Shown here: positions 1 to 8,262 of the stretch, piece by piece
Layout of the letters: the number at the start of each line of letters is the position of its first letter
Numbering within the stretch: the first letter of the stretch is position 1
Assembly (NCBI RefSeq): GCF_001514145.1
Contig: NZ_KQ948673.1
Location: forward strand, 85,963-149,962
Source of the DNA: Streptomyces canus
GTDB lineage: Bacteria; Actinomycetota; Actinomycetes; Streptomycetales; Streptomycetaceae
Direction: 5' to 3'
Length of the DNA: 64,000 nucleotides
Notes under the pieces: model-generated
The model's database searches: none
The model's input: only the letters and a program-made list of their open reading frames with translations
Told to the model about the DNA's origin: nothing
Position numbers and translations under genes: made by a program

Positions 1-39
1 ACGGGCTGACGCGCACGCACCGGAGGAAGGCAGGAAGGG

Positions 40-555
40 ATGCTGCACAGAGGTCAAGAGAGCACGGACGGCACCGGCGGGGGCGAACTCTTCGTCCCCA
101 TGGCCTGGTTGTACGCCGAGTACATCGCCGACGAGCTACTGCGTTCCGGCGATCTGATGCCGCCGACGTCCTTCGAGTTCCGTGCCGGGCGGGACGCGCT
201 GGCGCTGACCGTCTTCCTCGCCGACACCGAGGGAGAGCTTTCCGGCATCCAGGTCGTCTCCCAGCTGGAGAACTGGCTGTCACTGACGGCGTACGACCAG
301 CCGTGGCAGGACTGGGTGTGCGAGCGGATGGCCGCGCTGACCGCCGAGGCGGTGGCCACCGGCGAGCCCTCGCCGGACCTCGAACTCGCGGCGGCGGCCT
401 GGCGCTGGCTGGAGGAGACGGAGCTGCTCGCGCCCGATCTGAACGCCGTGCCGGGCGGCGGGGCGGGGGTTGGTGAGGACGAGGGTCCGAAGGTGTGGAC
501 ACCGGCGTGGCAGCTCGGTCTGCCCCTCGGTCACCTCGCCATCCACCTGTTCTAG
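40..555 (+). CDS. Hypothetical protein (171 aa)
   Basis: I do not recognise the family. The 171-residue product is acidic and soluble, with no signal peptide or membrane segment. It is rich in Trp and Leu (AWLYAEYIADELL near residue 22, AAAAWRWLEETELL near residue 118) and looks like a compact helical protein. A GGAAGGG ribosome binding site lies directly before the ATG at 40, and codon use is typical of the neighbours. It stands 150 bases upstream of the anti-sigma-like gene on the same strand. The intervening AT-richer stretch probably holds a promoter, so co-transcription is uncertain. Confidence 0.7.
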   Translation: MLHRGQESTDGTGGGELFVPMAWLYAEYIADELLRSGDLMPPTSFEFRAGRDALALTVFLADTEGELSGIQVVSQLENWLSLTAYDQPWQDWVCERMAALTAEAVATGEPSPDLELAAAAWRWLEETELLAPDLNAVPGGGAGVGEDEGPKVWTPAWQLGLPLGHLAIHLF

Positions 556-706
556 ATTCCTTTCGATTCGGACCAATCCGCGGGGCCGACCGCTCCGAAT
601 CCCTTGGTCACGATTCTGTGTATGCCTTGAGTGATTCGGCGGGCTGGTGCGTACCGGTGGGAGCAACCAGTAACCCCACCCACACTCAACGGCACGAGGT
701 TTCCGC

Positions 707-1360
707 ATGAGGTCCTTGGAGAGGCATCGCGACGTCGGCGCGTACGCGCTCGGCGTGCTGGATGAGGCGGAGGCCTTCCGCTTCGAGGACCACCTCATGG
801 AGTGCCCCAAGTGCGCGGCACACGTGACCGAGTTCGGTCCTGTGACCCGCCAGATGATGCTCTACCGCCGGGCGACTCCGCGCGTCGTGCACCCGATGGC
901 GCAGCCCGGCCCCCAGCTCCTCAACCGCCTCCTCGGCGAGGTCGCGACGCGCCACCGGGCGCGCCGCAGGCGGCTGTTGTACGCCGTCGCCGCCTCGGTG
1001 GTCCTGGCGGTGGGCGGTTCCACCCTCGCGCTGACGGCGGGCGGCGACCCGGGCGGGACCACCAGTGTCGAGGCCACCGACGTCCGGTCCGGCGTGTGGG
1101 CCCAGGTCACCACCGAGGACGAGGACTGGGGCACCCAGGTGGAGCTCAAGGTCAAGGACGAGTCCGGCCCCCGCGCCTGTCACCTCGTCGCGATCAGCCG
1201 CGACGGCAAGGAGGAGACCGTCACCGGCTGGAACGCCACCGGGCACGCCACCGACGACAACACCATGATGGGCAGCTCCACCTTCCACGCCGACCAGATC
1301 GACCACTACGAGGTCAGGACGTCGGGCGGGGAGCATCTGGTGACGCTGGATCCCGGCTGA
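707..1360 (+). CDS. Membrane-anchored anti-sigma factor, zinc-finger type
   Basis: The N-terminus carries HLMECPKC (His29, Cys33, Cys36), the HxxxCxxC signature of zinc-binding anti-sigma (ZAS) domains. These hold an ECF sigma factor at the cytoplasmic face of the membrane. A basic stretch near residues 84-89 leads into one membrane segment at about residues 90-111, followed by an extracytoplasmic domain of roughly 105 residues. Such proteins release their sigma factor in response to envelope or redox signals. A GAGG ribosome binding site precedes the ATG. Oddly, no ECF sigma gene is adjacent: the 3' neighbour on the other strand is a DNA glycosylase. The partner must therefore be elsewhere, or the domain has another role. 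Confidence 0.85.
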   Translation: MRSLERHRDVGAYALGVLDEAEAFRFEDHLMECPKCAAHVTEFGPVTRQMMLYRRATPRVVHPMAQPGPQLLNRLLGEVATRHRARRRRLLYAVAASVVLAVGGSTLALTAGGDPGGTTSVEATDVRSGVWAQVTTEDEDWGTQVELKVKDESGPRACHLVAISRDGKEETVTGWNATGHATDDNTMMGSSTFHADQIDHYEVRTSGGEHLVTLDPG

Positions 1361-1370
1361 GCACGTCGGA

Positions 1371-2234
1371 TCACTTGAGCAGTCTCGACAACCTCCGGTC
1401 CGCCAGCGGTTTGCCGCCCGTCTGGCAGGTGGGGCAGTACTGGAGGGAGGAGTCGCTGAAGGAGACCTCCCGGATGGTGTCGCCGCAGACCGGGCAGGGC
1501 TGACCGGTGCGGCCGTGGACGCGGAGGCCGGACTTCTTCTCCGACTTCAGGCGGCCCGCCGCCACCCCTCTTGAGCGTTCCACCGCTTCGGTGAGAGTCG
1601 TGCGCAGGGCCCGGTAGAGGGCCTCCGTCTCCTCGGGGGTCAGGGAGGCGGCCAGCTTGAAGGGGGACATTCTCGCCGCGTGCAGGATCTCGTCGCTGTA
1701 GGCGTTGCCCACGCCGGCGATGAGCGTCTGGTCGCGCAGGGCGCCCTTCAGCTGCCGGCGTTCGCCGTTCAGCAGGGCCGCGAAGCTCGCCCCGTCGAAC
1801 TCCTCGGCCAACGGGTCCGGGCCCAGGCGGGCGATGCCGGGGACCTCGTGCGGGTCGGCCACCACGTACACCGCCAGGCGCTTCTGGGTGCCCGCCTCCG
1901 TGAGGTCGAAGCCCGCGCCGGTCTCCAGGGCCACGCGCAGGGCGAGGGGGCCCTTGCCGGGGCGGGGCGGGCCGTCGGGGAGGCGGTCCTTCCAGTGCAG
2001 CCAGCCCGCGCGGGCCAGGTGGGTGACGAAGTGCGGGCCGCCGTCCGTCTCGAGGTCGAGGAACTTGCCGTGGCGGTGCACGGCGACCACCTCGCGGCCC
2101 TCGACGGCGGTGAGCGGAGGGTCGTACGTCTTCAGGACGCTGATGGCCACCGGCAGTGCGCGCACGATCTCGTGGCCGACCAGGTTCTCGGTCAGGAAGT
2201 CCTTGAGCGCTTCCACCTCGGGGAGTTCGGGCAT
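1371..2234 (-). CDS. Fpg/Nei family DNA glycosylase-AP lyase
   Basis: Base-excision repair enzyme that removes oxidised bases and nicks the abasic site. The protein begins MPELPEVE, giving the catalytic Pro at position 2 and Glu at position 3 after Met removal or as numbered from Met. A conserved Lys (HRHGKFLDL, Lys57) and a central helix-two-turn-helix region follow (ALRDQTLIAGVGNAYSDEIL). The C-terminal zinc finger has CPVC near residue 247 and CPTC near 267. Its 287 residues fit the family. The zinc finger is closer to the actinobacterial Nei/Fpg-like group than to classic MutM, so I do not assign 8-oxoguanine specificity. It is monocistronic, convergent with the anti-sigma gene 10 bases away. 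Confidence 0.92.
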   Translation of the reverse strand: MPELPEVEALKDFLTENLVGHEIVRALPVAISVLKTYDPPLTAVEGREVVAVHRHGKFLDLETDGGPHFVTHLARAGWLHWKDRLPDGPPRPGKGPLALRVALETGAGFDLTEAGTQKRLAVYVVADPHEVPGIARLGPDPLAEEFDGASFAALLNGERRQLKGALRDQTLIAGVGNAYSDEILHAARMSPFKLAASLTPEETEALYRALRTTLTEAVERSRGVAAGRLKSEKKSGLRVHGRTGQPCPVCGDTIREVSFSDSSLQYCPTCQTGGKPLADRRLSRLLK

Positions 2235-2270
2235 ACGTCCAGAGTGCCACCGGGGGCCGCTGTGGTCAGG

Positions 2271-4358
2271 TCAGGTCCGCTCCCGTACGACGAACTCGCA
2301 CCACACGCACTTCCCGCCGCCCCGCGCCTCCACGCCCCAGACATCGCTCAGCAGGTCGACCAGGAGCAGGCCTCGGCCCGACACCCCCGACTCGCCCGCC
2401 TCCCGGCGGCGTGGCAGGGCGCTGGAGGAGTCCTCGACCTCGACGCGCATCCGCTGGTCGGAACCGGTCAGGACCCTGAGGGTGACGATCGCGGCGCCCT
2501 CGGTGTGCATCAGGGCGTTGGTGATCAGCTCGTCGGCGACCAGTTCGATCTCGTCGGAGCGCTCCCGCGCGCCCCAGGCGCCGACCGCGGCCCGGATCAT
2601 GTGCCGGGCCTGGGTGAGGGCCTCGGGGTCGCCGGGCGCCACGTGCTGCTGGAGGCGGCCGCCGGGCTGCTGGGCGTCCAGGCCGCGGCGGAGCAGCAGG
2701 AGCAGCGCCACGTCGTCGTCGCCGGCGCGTTCCTCGGCCACGTCGATGAGCAGGTCGGCCAGCTCCCACACGTCGGTGGGGCCACCCGTGATGAGGGTCG
2801 TGAGGGTCCGCATGCCGTCGTCGAGGTCGGTGCCGGGCTCCTCGACCAGCCCGTCGGTGCACAGCAGCAGGGTGTCCCCGGGGTCGAGTTCCAGGGTGGC
2901 CACGGGATAGTCGAGCTGCCCGAACTCGGCGGACAGCCCGAGCGGCAGTCCTCCGTCCACGCTCACCCGGCGGCAGTTGCCCCCGGCCTGCCGGACCAGC
3001 GGGTCGATGTGGCCCGCCCGGACCACCTGGACGACTCCGGTGGACAGGTCGGCCTCCGCGTACAGGCAGGTCGCGAAGCGGTCGGTGTCGAGCTCGTGGA
3101 GGAACACGGAGGCGCGGGCCATGACGGTGGCGGGGGTGTGTCCCTCGGCCGCGTAGGCCCGGAGGACGATCCGCAGCTGGCCCATGACGGCGGCGGCGTG
3201 GGTGTCATGGCCCTGGACGTCTCCGATGACGGCGCCGACGCGGCCGCCGGGCAGCGGGATCAGGTCGTACCAGTCGCCGCCGATGTCCCGGGCCAGCGAC
3301 CCCTCGGCGCTGGCCGCCCGGTAGCGGACGGCGACATCGACGCCGGGGACGCTCGGGATGGTGCGCGGCAGCATCGCCTGCTGGAGCCCGGTGGCGAGGT
3401 CCTTCTCCTGTTCGTACAGCATGGCCCGCTGGAGGCTCTGGGCGATGCTGCTGCAGAGGGCGATCAGGACGTTGCGGTCCTCGGGGGTGAAGCCGTACCG
3501 GTCGCTGTACAGCAGACCCATCGCACCGATCGGACGGGCCTCGGCGATCAGCGGGAGGTAGGCGGCGGAGGTGATGTTGAGGCCGGTGATGTGCGGCCAC
3601 AGGATCGGGTAGCGATCGGCGAACTCCTCCGGCGACTCGATGAAGCGCGGGGTGAGCGTGCGCACGGCCTCGCTCATCGGGTACGGCTCGTCGATCCGGG
3701 TGATGTCGGTGCCGGGCACGAAGCTGCCCGCGGGGCCCTCGGCGATCAGCCGGATCCGGCCGGCCTCGACCAGGCCCATGACCAGGCTGGTGGCGCCGAG
3801 GTGGGTGAGGCCGTGGGTGTCCTTGAGGACGTCGATGACGTCCTGGACGGTCCGGGCGTGGGCGAGAGCGGCCGTGGTGAGCTGGACGACGTTGGTCTGC
3901 CGGCGCCTGGCCTCGTCCTGTGCGGCCTGCTCCCGGCGGGCCTCCAGCTCGCCCATCTCCTGGGTGGCGTCGCGGACGATGCCGATGATCCGCCGCGGGC
4001 GGCCCGTCTCGTCGCGACGGATGTAGCCCTGCGTGTGGGTCCAGCGCAGGCTGCCGTCGCGGCACCGCAGGCGGAAGTAGGTGCCGTAGTTCTCGCTGCC
4101 GTCCTTGATCGCCTGGGCGACCAGGGCGTCCAGCCGGTGGGCCTCGGCCGTCGGCACCCGGCCGGCGAGGCTCACGGGGTCGTCGTCGAACTCGTCGGGG
4201 CGCAGGTCGAAGACCTCGTGGGCCTGGGCGTCCATATGGAACAGACCGCTGTCCAGGTCCCAGTCGAAGCTGCCCATACGGTTGAGCGCCAGGATCGGAT
4301 CCGGGTGGGCGGGCCAGTCGTCCGGGAGTGACAGGGCGCTCGCTCCCCGATCAACCAT
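2271..4358 (-). CDS. PAS-GAF-PP2C phosphatase with C-terminal ATPase domain
   Basis: A 695-residue multidomain regulator of the SpoIIE/RsbU type, a family greatly expanded in Streptomyces. Domains in order: PAS sensor (about 25-133), GAF (about 160-310), PP2C serine phosphatase (about 340-545; GGDWYD at 360-365, GDVQGHD at 379-385 and DDDVALL provide the metal-binding Asp residues), and an RsbW-like HATPase_c domain (about 570-690; N-box ELVADELITNALMH). The phosphatase half would dephosphorylate an anti-anti-sigma factor, and the ATPase half could phosphorylate one or bind a sigma factor. Signal and partner are unknown. Transcribed alone toward the glycosylase gene, 36 bases away. Confidence 0.9.
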   Translation of the reverse strand: MVDRGASALSLPDDWPAHPDPILALNRMGSFDWDLDSGLFHMDAQAHEVFDLRPDEFDDDPVSLAGRVPTAEAHRLDALVAQAIKDGSENYGTYFRLRCRDGSLRWTHTQGYIRRDETGRPRRIIGIVRDATQEMGELEARREQAAQDEARRRQTNVVQLTTAALAHARTVQDVIDVLKDTHGLTHLGATSLVMGLVEAGRIRLIAEGPAGSFVPGTDITRIDEPYPMSEAVRTLTPRFIESPEEFADRYPILWPHITGLNITSAAYLPLIAEARPIGAMGLLYSDRYGFTPEDRNVLIALCSSIAQSLQRAMLYEQEKDLATGLQQAMLPRTIPSVPGVDVAVRYRAASAEGSLARDIGGDWYDLIPLPGGRVGAVIGDVQGHDTHAAAVMGQLRIVLRAYAAEGHTPATVMARASVFLHELDTDRFATCLYAEADLSTGVVQVVRAGHIDPLVRQAGGNCRRVSVDGGLPLGLSAEFGQLDYPVATLELDPGDTLLLCTDGLVEEPGTDLDDGMRTLTTLITGGPTDVWELADLLIDVAEERAGDDDVALLLLLRRGLDAQQPGGRLQQHVAPGDPEALTQARHMIRAAVGAWGARERSDEIELVADELITNALMHTEGAAIVTLRVLTGSDQRMRVEVEDSSSALPRRREAGESGVSGRGLLLVDLLSDVWGVEARGGGKCVWCEFVVRERT

Positions 4359-4420
4359 GGGGCCACCTTGCCAGGATTTGTCCGATTCTTCGACCCGGAG
4401 GCACGGGCGCTCCGAAGCCG

Positions 4421-5566
4421 TCAGACACCGAAGGCGTCGGCGGGTCCGGCGAGGACGGTGTCCGTGCCGGCCGGCCCCGACGGATCGTCGGGGATCAGCC
4501 CGCCGCCGTCGGGGAGATCGGGGGTGTCCGGGACGGCCTCGGGGCCGATCCCGGTATCGGGCTCCACGGGGACGGTCGTACGGCCGCCGTCCGGCGGTAT
4601 CGCGGGGATACCGGGCCCGGTCGTGGGCGGCGGGGTGGCCGTGGGGCAGTTCCCGTCGTACGGCTCCTTGGTCGCGCCGACGCCGGGTGTGCCGGTGGGG
4701 GTGGCGCAGTCGCTCGCGGCGCTGGGTGAGATCTCCGGGGACGCCGTCTCGTCCGGGCGCGGGCCGAGGGGCGTCGCGGGAGCCGACGTGGGAGCCGGCG
4801 GTTCCGGCCGCGGCGGAGGTACGACATGGTCGTGCCGGCAGTCGTAGCCGATCAGCCGTTCGATCCAGGTGTTGTCGACGAGGTCGATGATCGTGACGTT
4901 GGTGAGGAACCGCTCACTGGGGGCCACCACGACCACCCGGGCGGGCCGGTATCCGGGCCAGGGCCGCCCGTCCACGACCGCGCCGCCCCGCATCACCACC
5001 GGCGGCGTCAAAGGATTGCCGCAGGCGCATCGGACGCGTGGGACGCCACGGTCGTCGACGAGGACGGCGGTGCCCGCCTGGAGGACGGCCTGGAAGCCGC
5101 TCACCCGGCCGGCGCGATAGCCGTGGTCGGTGACCAGGGTGTCGGCCCGCAGCACCACCGGGGCGAGCCCGCGCAGGAAGTCGGGCACCGCGGCCGGCGA
5201 GACGCCCACCACTCGAGCGAACGCCCGCTCCCTGGACCGGTCGGCGGTCAGGTCGTCGATCTGCCGCACCACGTCACAGCCGGCCACCCGCTCGGTGCCG
5301 CCGTAAAGGCCGGGCATCGCGCCGGAGACGGTCCGCGGGGCGGTCGAGGCCCGCTGGGGCGGTCGGGTGACGGGCGAGGGTACGGTCACCGAGGTCACCG
5401 AGGAGCGGGTGAAGGGGCTCGGGCCCTGAGCCGCCGCCGGCTGGAGGAAGAGCTCGCCGTTCGCCTCGGCGTTGCCCTCGTCGCCGTCTCCGCCGCATCC
5501 GGCTACGAGGAGTGCCGCCGCGAGCGTGCAGGCCGTGACGAGGGTCCGGTTCGGTGTCCGCACCAC
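4421..5566 (-). CDS. Secreted lipoprotein, DUF6777-like
   Basis: The N-terminus is a type II signal peptide with lipobox LVAGC (Cys24), so the mature protein should be lipid-anchored outside the membrane. The segment after it, with ELFLQPAAAQGPSPFT, resembles a conserved Streptomyces family that I recall as DUF6777. The middle portion contains a conserved-looking Cys pair in VRCACGNPL. The last 120 residues are a disordered tail very rich in Pro, Thr and Gly. Two consecutive GTG codons (5566, 5563) follow GGGAG; either may be the start. Function unknown. The gene is divergent from the lipase maturation factor gene, with about 130 bases between them. Confidence 0.75.
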   Translation of the reverse strand: MVRTPNRTLVTACTLAAALLVAGCGGDGDEGNAEANGELFLQPAAAQGPSPFTRSSVTSVTVPSPVTRPPQRASTAPRTVSGAMPGLYGGTERVAGCDVVRQIDDLTADRSRERAFARVVGVSPAAVPDFLRGLAPVVLRADTLVTDHGYRAGRVSGFQAVLQAGTAVLVDDRGVPRVRCACGNPLTPPVVMRGGAVVDGRPWPGYRPARVVVVAPSERFLTNVTIIDLVDNTWIERLIGYDCRHDHVVPPPRPEPPAPTSAPATPLGPRPDETASPEISPSAASDCATPTGTPGVGATKEPYDGNCPTATPPPTTGPGIPAIPPDGGRTTVPVEPDTGIGPEAVPDTPDLPDGGGLIPDDPSGPAGTDTVLAGPADAFGV

Positions 5567-5696
5567 GTTCTCCCGTCCATACCGGGCAGTTCGCCACTAT
5601 TGTCTGCTTCGCTCACGTGGGTTACGCAAGCGGAGAGAAGGTACACGGAGAGTCACGCAGGGTTCGGCGGGACAATGGAGGCAGGAGAAGACGGCC

Positions 5697-7115
5697 GTGA
5701 ACTGGTTCACCGCACCCGACTACTGGCTGAGCCGGCTGGTCTTCCAGCGGGCTCTGGCCGGGCTGTACTTCGTCGCGTTCCTGGCGGCGGCCCTGCAGTT
5801 CCGGGCGCTGCTCGGGGAGCGCGGGATGCTGCCGATCCCGCGTTTCGTCGCCCGCGTGCCCTTCCGGAGGGCGCCGAGTCTCTTTCAACTCCACTACTCG
5901 GACCGGTTCTTCGCTCTCTGCGCGGGGACGGGCTGCGCGGTGGCGGTCGCGCTGGCGGCGGGCCTCGACTCCCGGCTGCCGCTGTGGGGCGGGATGCTGC
6001 TGTGGCTGGTGCCGTGGCTGCTGTATCTGTCGATCGTCAACGTGGGCCAGACCTGGTACGGCTTCGGCTGGGAGTCCCTGCTGCTGGAGGTCGGCTTCCT
6101 CGCGGTGTTCCTCGGCAACGACGACGTGGCCCCGCCGGTCCTGGTGCTGTTCCTCCTGCGCTGGATCCTGTTCCGGGTCGAGTTCGGCGCGGGGCTCATC
6201 AAGATGCGCGGCGACGCCTGCTGGCGCAAGCTCACCTGCCTCGACCACCATCACGAGACCCAGCCGATGCCGGGGCCGCTGAGCTGGTTCTTCCACCATC
6301 TGCCCCGGCCGCTGCACCGGGTGGAGGTGGCCGCGAACCACGTCACGCAACTCGTGGTGCCCTTCCTGCTGTTCACCCCTCAGCCGATCGCCACGGCGGC
6401 CGCGTCCCTGATGATCGCGACCCAGCTGTGGCTGGTGCTCTCGGGCAACTTCGCCTGGCTGAACTGGATCACGATCGTGCTCGCGGTGCCGGCGCTGGAC
6501 CTCGGTGGCGAGGCACCCGACCTGCCCGCCACTCCGCTCTGGTACGAGGTGGTGGTCCTCGCCGTCGCCGCGCTGCTCCTGGGCCTGAGCTACCACCCGG
6601 TCCGCAACATGATCTCCCGGAGCCAGATCATGAACCGCTCCTTCGACCCGCTCCATCTGGTCAACACCTACGGCGCGTTCGGCAGCGTCAGCCGGGTCCG
6701 CTACGAGGTGGTGGTCGAGGGTACGGCGGACGACGTACCGCGCCGGGACTCCGAGTGGAAGGAGTACGAGTTCAAGGGCAAGCCCGGCGATCCACGGCGC
6801 TGGCCGCGCCAGTTCGCGCCCTACCATCTGCGCCTGGACTGGATGATGTGGTTCGCCGCGCTGTCCCCGGCGTACGCCCAGGCATGGTTCGGCACCATGG
6901 TCGAACGGCTCCTGGAGAACGACCCCGCCACCCTGAGGCTGCTGCGCCGCTCACCGTTCCCGCCGGACGATCCGCCCCGCCATGTCCGCGCCCGCCTCTT
7001 CCGGTACCGGTACACGACGTGGCGGGAGCTGAGGGAGACGGGGGCGTGCTGGGAGCGGACGTATGTGCGGGAGTTCCTGCCGCCCACGCGGCTGGCGGAG
7101 GTCGTGAGTCCCTAG
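5697..7115 (+). CDS. Lipase maturation factor family membrane protein
   Basis: The product (472 aa) has about seven or more hydrophobic segments in its first 330 residues and a soluble C-terminal third. Motifs such as WYGFGWESLLLE, GAGLIKMRGDACW and the HHHETQPMPGPLSWFFHHLP stretch are characteristic of the LMF1 family. In animals LMF1 helps fold lipases in the ER; bacterial members have no established role. The GTG at 5697 is chosen because GGAGAAG lies 6-7 bases upstream and the protein then begins VNWFTAPDYWLSR, as expected. Upstream in-frame ATGs lack ribosome binding sites and run through the divergent promoter. Its stop overlaps the stop of the convergent lactonase gene. Confidence 0.85.
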   Translation: MNWFTAPDYWLSRLVFQRALAGLYFVAFLAAALQFRALLGERGMLPIPRFVARVPFRRAPSLFQLHYSDRFFALCAGTGCAVAVALAAGLDSRLPLWGGMLLWLVPWLLYLSIVNVGQTWYGFGWESLLLEVGFLAVFLGNDDVAPPVLVLFLLRWILFRVEFGAGLIKMRGDACWRKLTCLDHHHETQPMPGPLSWFFHHLPRPLHRVEVAANHVTQLVVPFLLFTPQPIATAAASLMIATQLWLVLSGNFAWLNWITIVLAVPALDLGGEAPDLPATPLWYEVVVLAVAALLLGLSYHPVRNMISRSQIMNRSFDPLHLVNTYGAFGSVSRVRYEVVVEGTADDVPRRDSEWKEYEFKGKPGDPRRWPRQFAPYHLRLDWMMWFAALSPAYAQAWFGTMVERLLENDPATLRLLRRSPFPPDDPPRHVRARLFRYRYTTWRELRETGACWERTYVREFLPPTRLAEVVSP

Positions 7116-7951
7116 CCCGGGTCGCCGAGTCCGTAGACGCGGGTGGCCGTGGCGCCGAAGATCTGGTGGTGGGCGGACACGGGTGTCAGGCGGCGTGCGG
7201 TGTCGAGCGCTTCCCCGTAGGTGGCTCCCAGTGTGCACACCGGCCAGTCCGAGCCGAACATGAGACGGTCCGGGCCGAAGGCGTCCAGGACCGTGTCGGC
7301 GTACGGGCGCAGGTCGTCGATCGTCCAGGAGTCGAGGTCCGCCTCGGTGATCATGCCGGAGAGTTTGCAGACGGTGTTGGGCAGGGCGGCGAGGGCACGG
7401 ACGTCGGCGGCCCAGGGTTCCAGGGCGCCGGAGACGATGGACGGCTTGCCCAAGTGGTCGAGGACGAAGGTGAGTTGTGGCAACGACTCGGCCGCCTTGG
7501 CGCAGGCGGCCAGTTGGTGGGGCAGGACGACCAGGTCGTACACCAGACCCGCCGCGGCCACCGCGGTCAGGCCTCGGCGTACGTCCGGCCGCAGCAGCCA
7601 CTCGGGATCCGGCTCGCCCTGGACCTGGTGGCGGATGCCCTTGAGGAAGGTCCCGCCGGGGAGTTCGCGCAGACGTGCCAACTCGTCGGCGACGTCGGGA
7701 CGGGTCAGGTCGGTCCAGCCGACGACCCCCGCGATCACGTCGTGCGCGGCCGCGAGGGCCAGGAACTCCGGGGTCTCCTCGGGCACGGTGATCGTCTGGA
7801 CGAGGACCGTGCGTTCGACGCCCGCCGCGCGGGCCTCGGGGGCGAGGTCCTCGATCGTGAAGTTCCGTCGCAGCGGGCTGTCCGGGGCGATCCAGTCCTG
7901 GTCCCGCACCGACAGGTCCCACACGTGGTGGTGCGCGTCCACCACCGTCAC
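7112..7951 (-). CDS. Amidohydrolase, probable L-fucono-1,5-lactonase
   Basis: Amidohydrolase 2 family protein (279 aa). VDAHHHVWDLS at the N-terminus gives the HxH metal motif. Further conserved His/Asp residues appear in KGIRHQVQ, VLDHLGKP and FGSDWPVC. Members next to an enolase-family sugar-acid dehydratase hydrolyse sugar lactones; here the likely reaction is L-fuconolactone to L-fuconate. The GTG at 7951 is the start because the protein then begins VTVVDAHHH and the GTGA overlap with the mutarotase stop gives translational coupling. It is the last gene of the fucose operon. L-rhamnonolactone is an alternative substrate. Confidence 0.85.
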   Translation of the reverse strand: MTVVDAHHHVWDLSVRDQDWIAPDSPLRRNFTIEDLAPEARAAGVERTVLVQTITVPEETPEFLALAAAHDVIAGVVGWTDLTRPDVADELARLRELPGGTFLKGIRHQVQGEPDPEWLLRPDVRRGLTAVAAAGLVYDLVVLPHQLAACAKAAESLPQLTFVLDHLGKPSIVSGALEPWAADVRALAALPNTVCKLSGMITEADLDSWTIDDLRPYADTVLDAFGPDRLMFGSDWPVCTLGATYGEALDTARRLTPVSAHHQIFGATATRVYGLGDPG

Positions 7952-8262
7952 GGCAGCTCCCACACGACGGGCAGGCCGGCGTCGGCGCCCTCGTCGGAGT
8001 AGTCGTGCGCCACGTCGAGGAGTTCGGCCATGCGGGCCTGCCAGGTGACGTTCACCGGGAGCTTCTCCAGCTCGGCGAGGAGGCGGCCGTAGTCCTCGCA
8101 CTCCAGGACGTGGAAGAGGTCGGTGCCGCTGCGCCAGATCGTCCAGGTGCGGGCCCCGGCGGCGCGGATCGCGTCGGTGAGTTCGACGGGGACCTCGCGG
8201 TGCGCGGCCTCGTACTCGTCGATGCGGTCCGCGCGGACCTTGGTGTGCAGGGCGACTCTCAT
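7948..8262 (-). CDS. L-rhamnose mutarotase family protein, probable L-fucose mutarotase
   Basis: A 104-residue RhaM-type mutarotase (begins MRVALHTKVRADRIDEYE; ends near GLPVVWELP). The family interconverts alpha and beta anomers of deoxyhexoses through a conserved His and a Trp/Tyr-rich pocket (HTKV, TWTIWRSG, HVLECEDY are visible). It starts within an ATGA overlap with the upstream aldo/keto reductase and ends in a GTGA overlap with the lactonase, so it belongs to the same transcript. It would present the correct anomer of L-fucose to the dehydrogenase. The longer open frame upstream is out-of-frame coding shadow. Confidence 0.88.
   Translation of the reverse strand: MRVALHTKVRADRIDEYEAAHREVPVELTDAIRAAGARTWTIWRSGTDLFHVLECEDYGRLLAELEKLPVNVTWQARMAELLDVAHDYSDEGADAGLPVVWELP

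Noticed and set aside
1680..4331. 883-codon open frame on the plus strand
   Set aside because: It lies wholly opposite the glycosylase and PP2C genes, whose domains are unmistakable, and its composition (Val/Gly/Asp/His/Gln-rich) is that of antisense shadow coding in GC-rich DNA.
4826..8002. 1058-codon open frame on the plus strand
   Set aside because: It crosses several genes in other frames (lipoprotein, lipase maturation factor, lactonase), has no recognisable domain, and exists only because stop codons are rare at this GC content.
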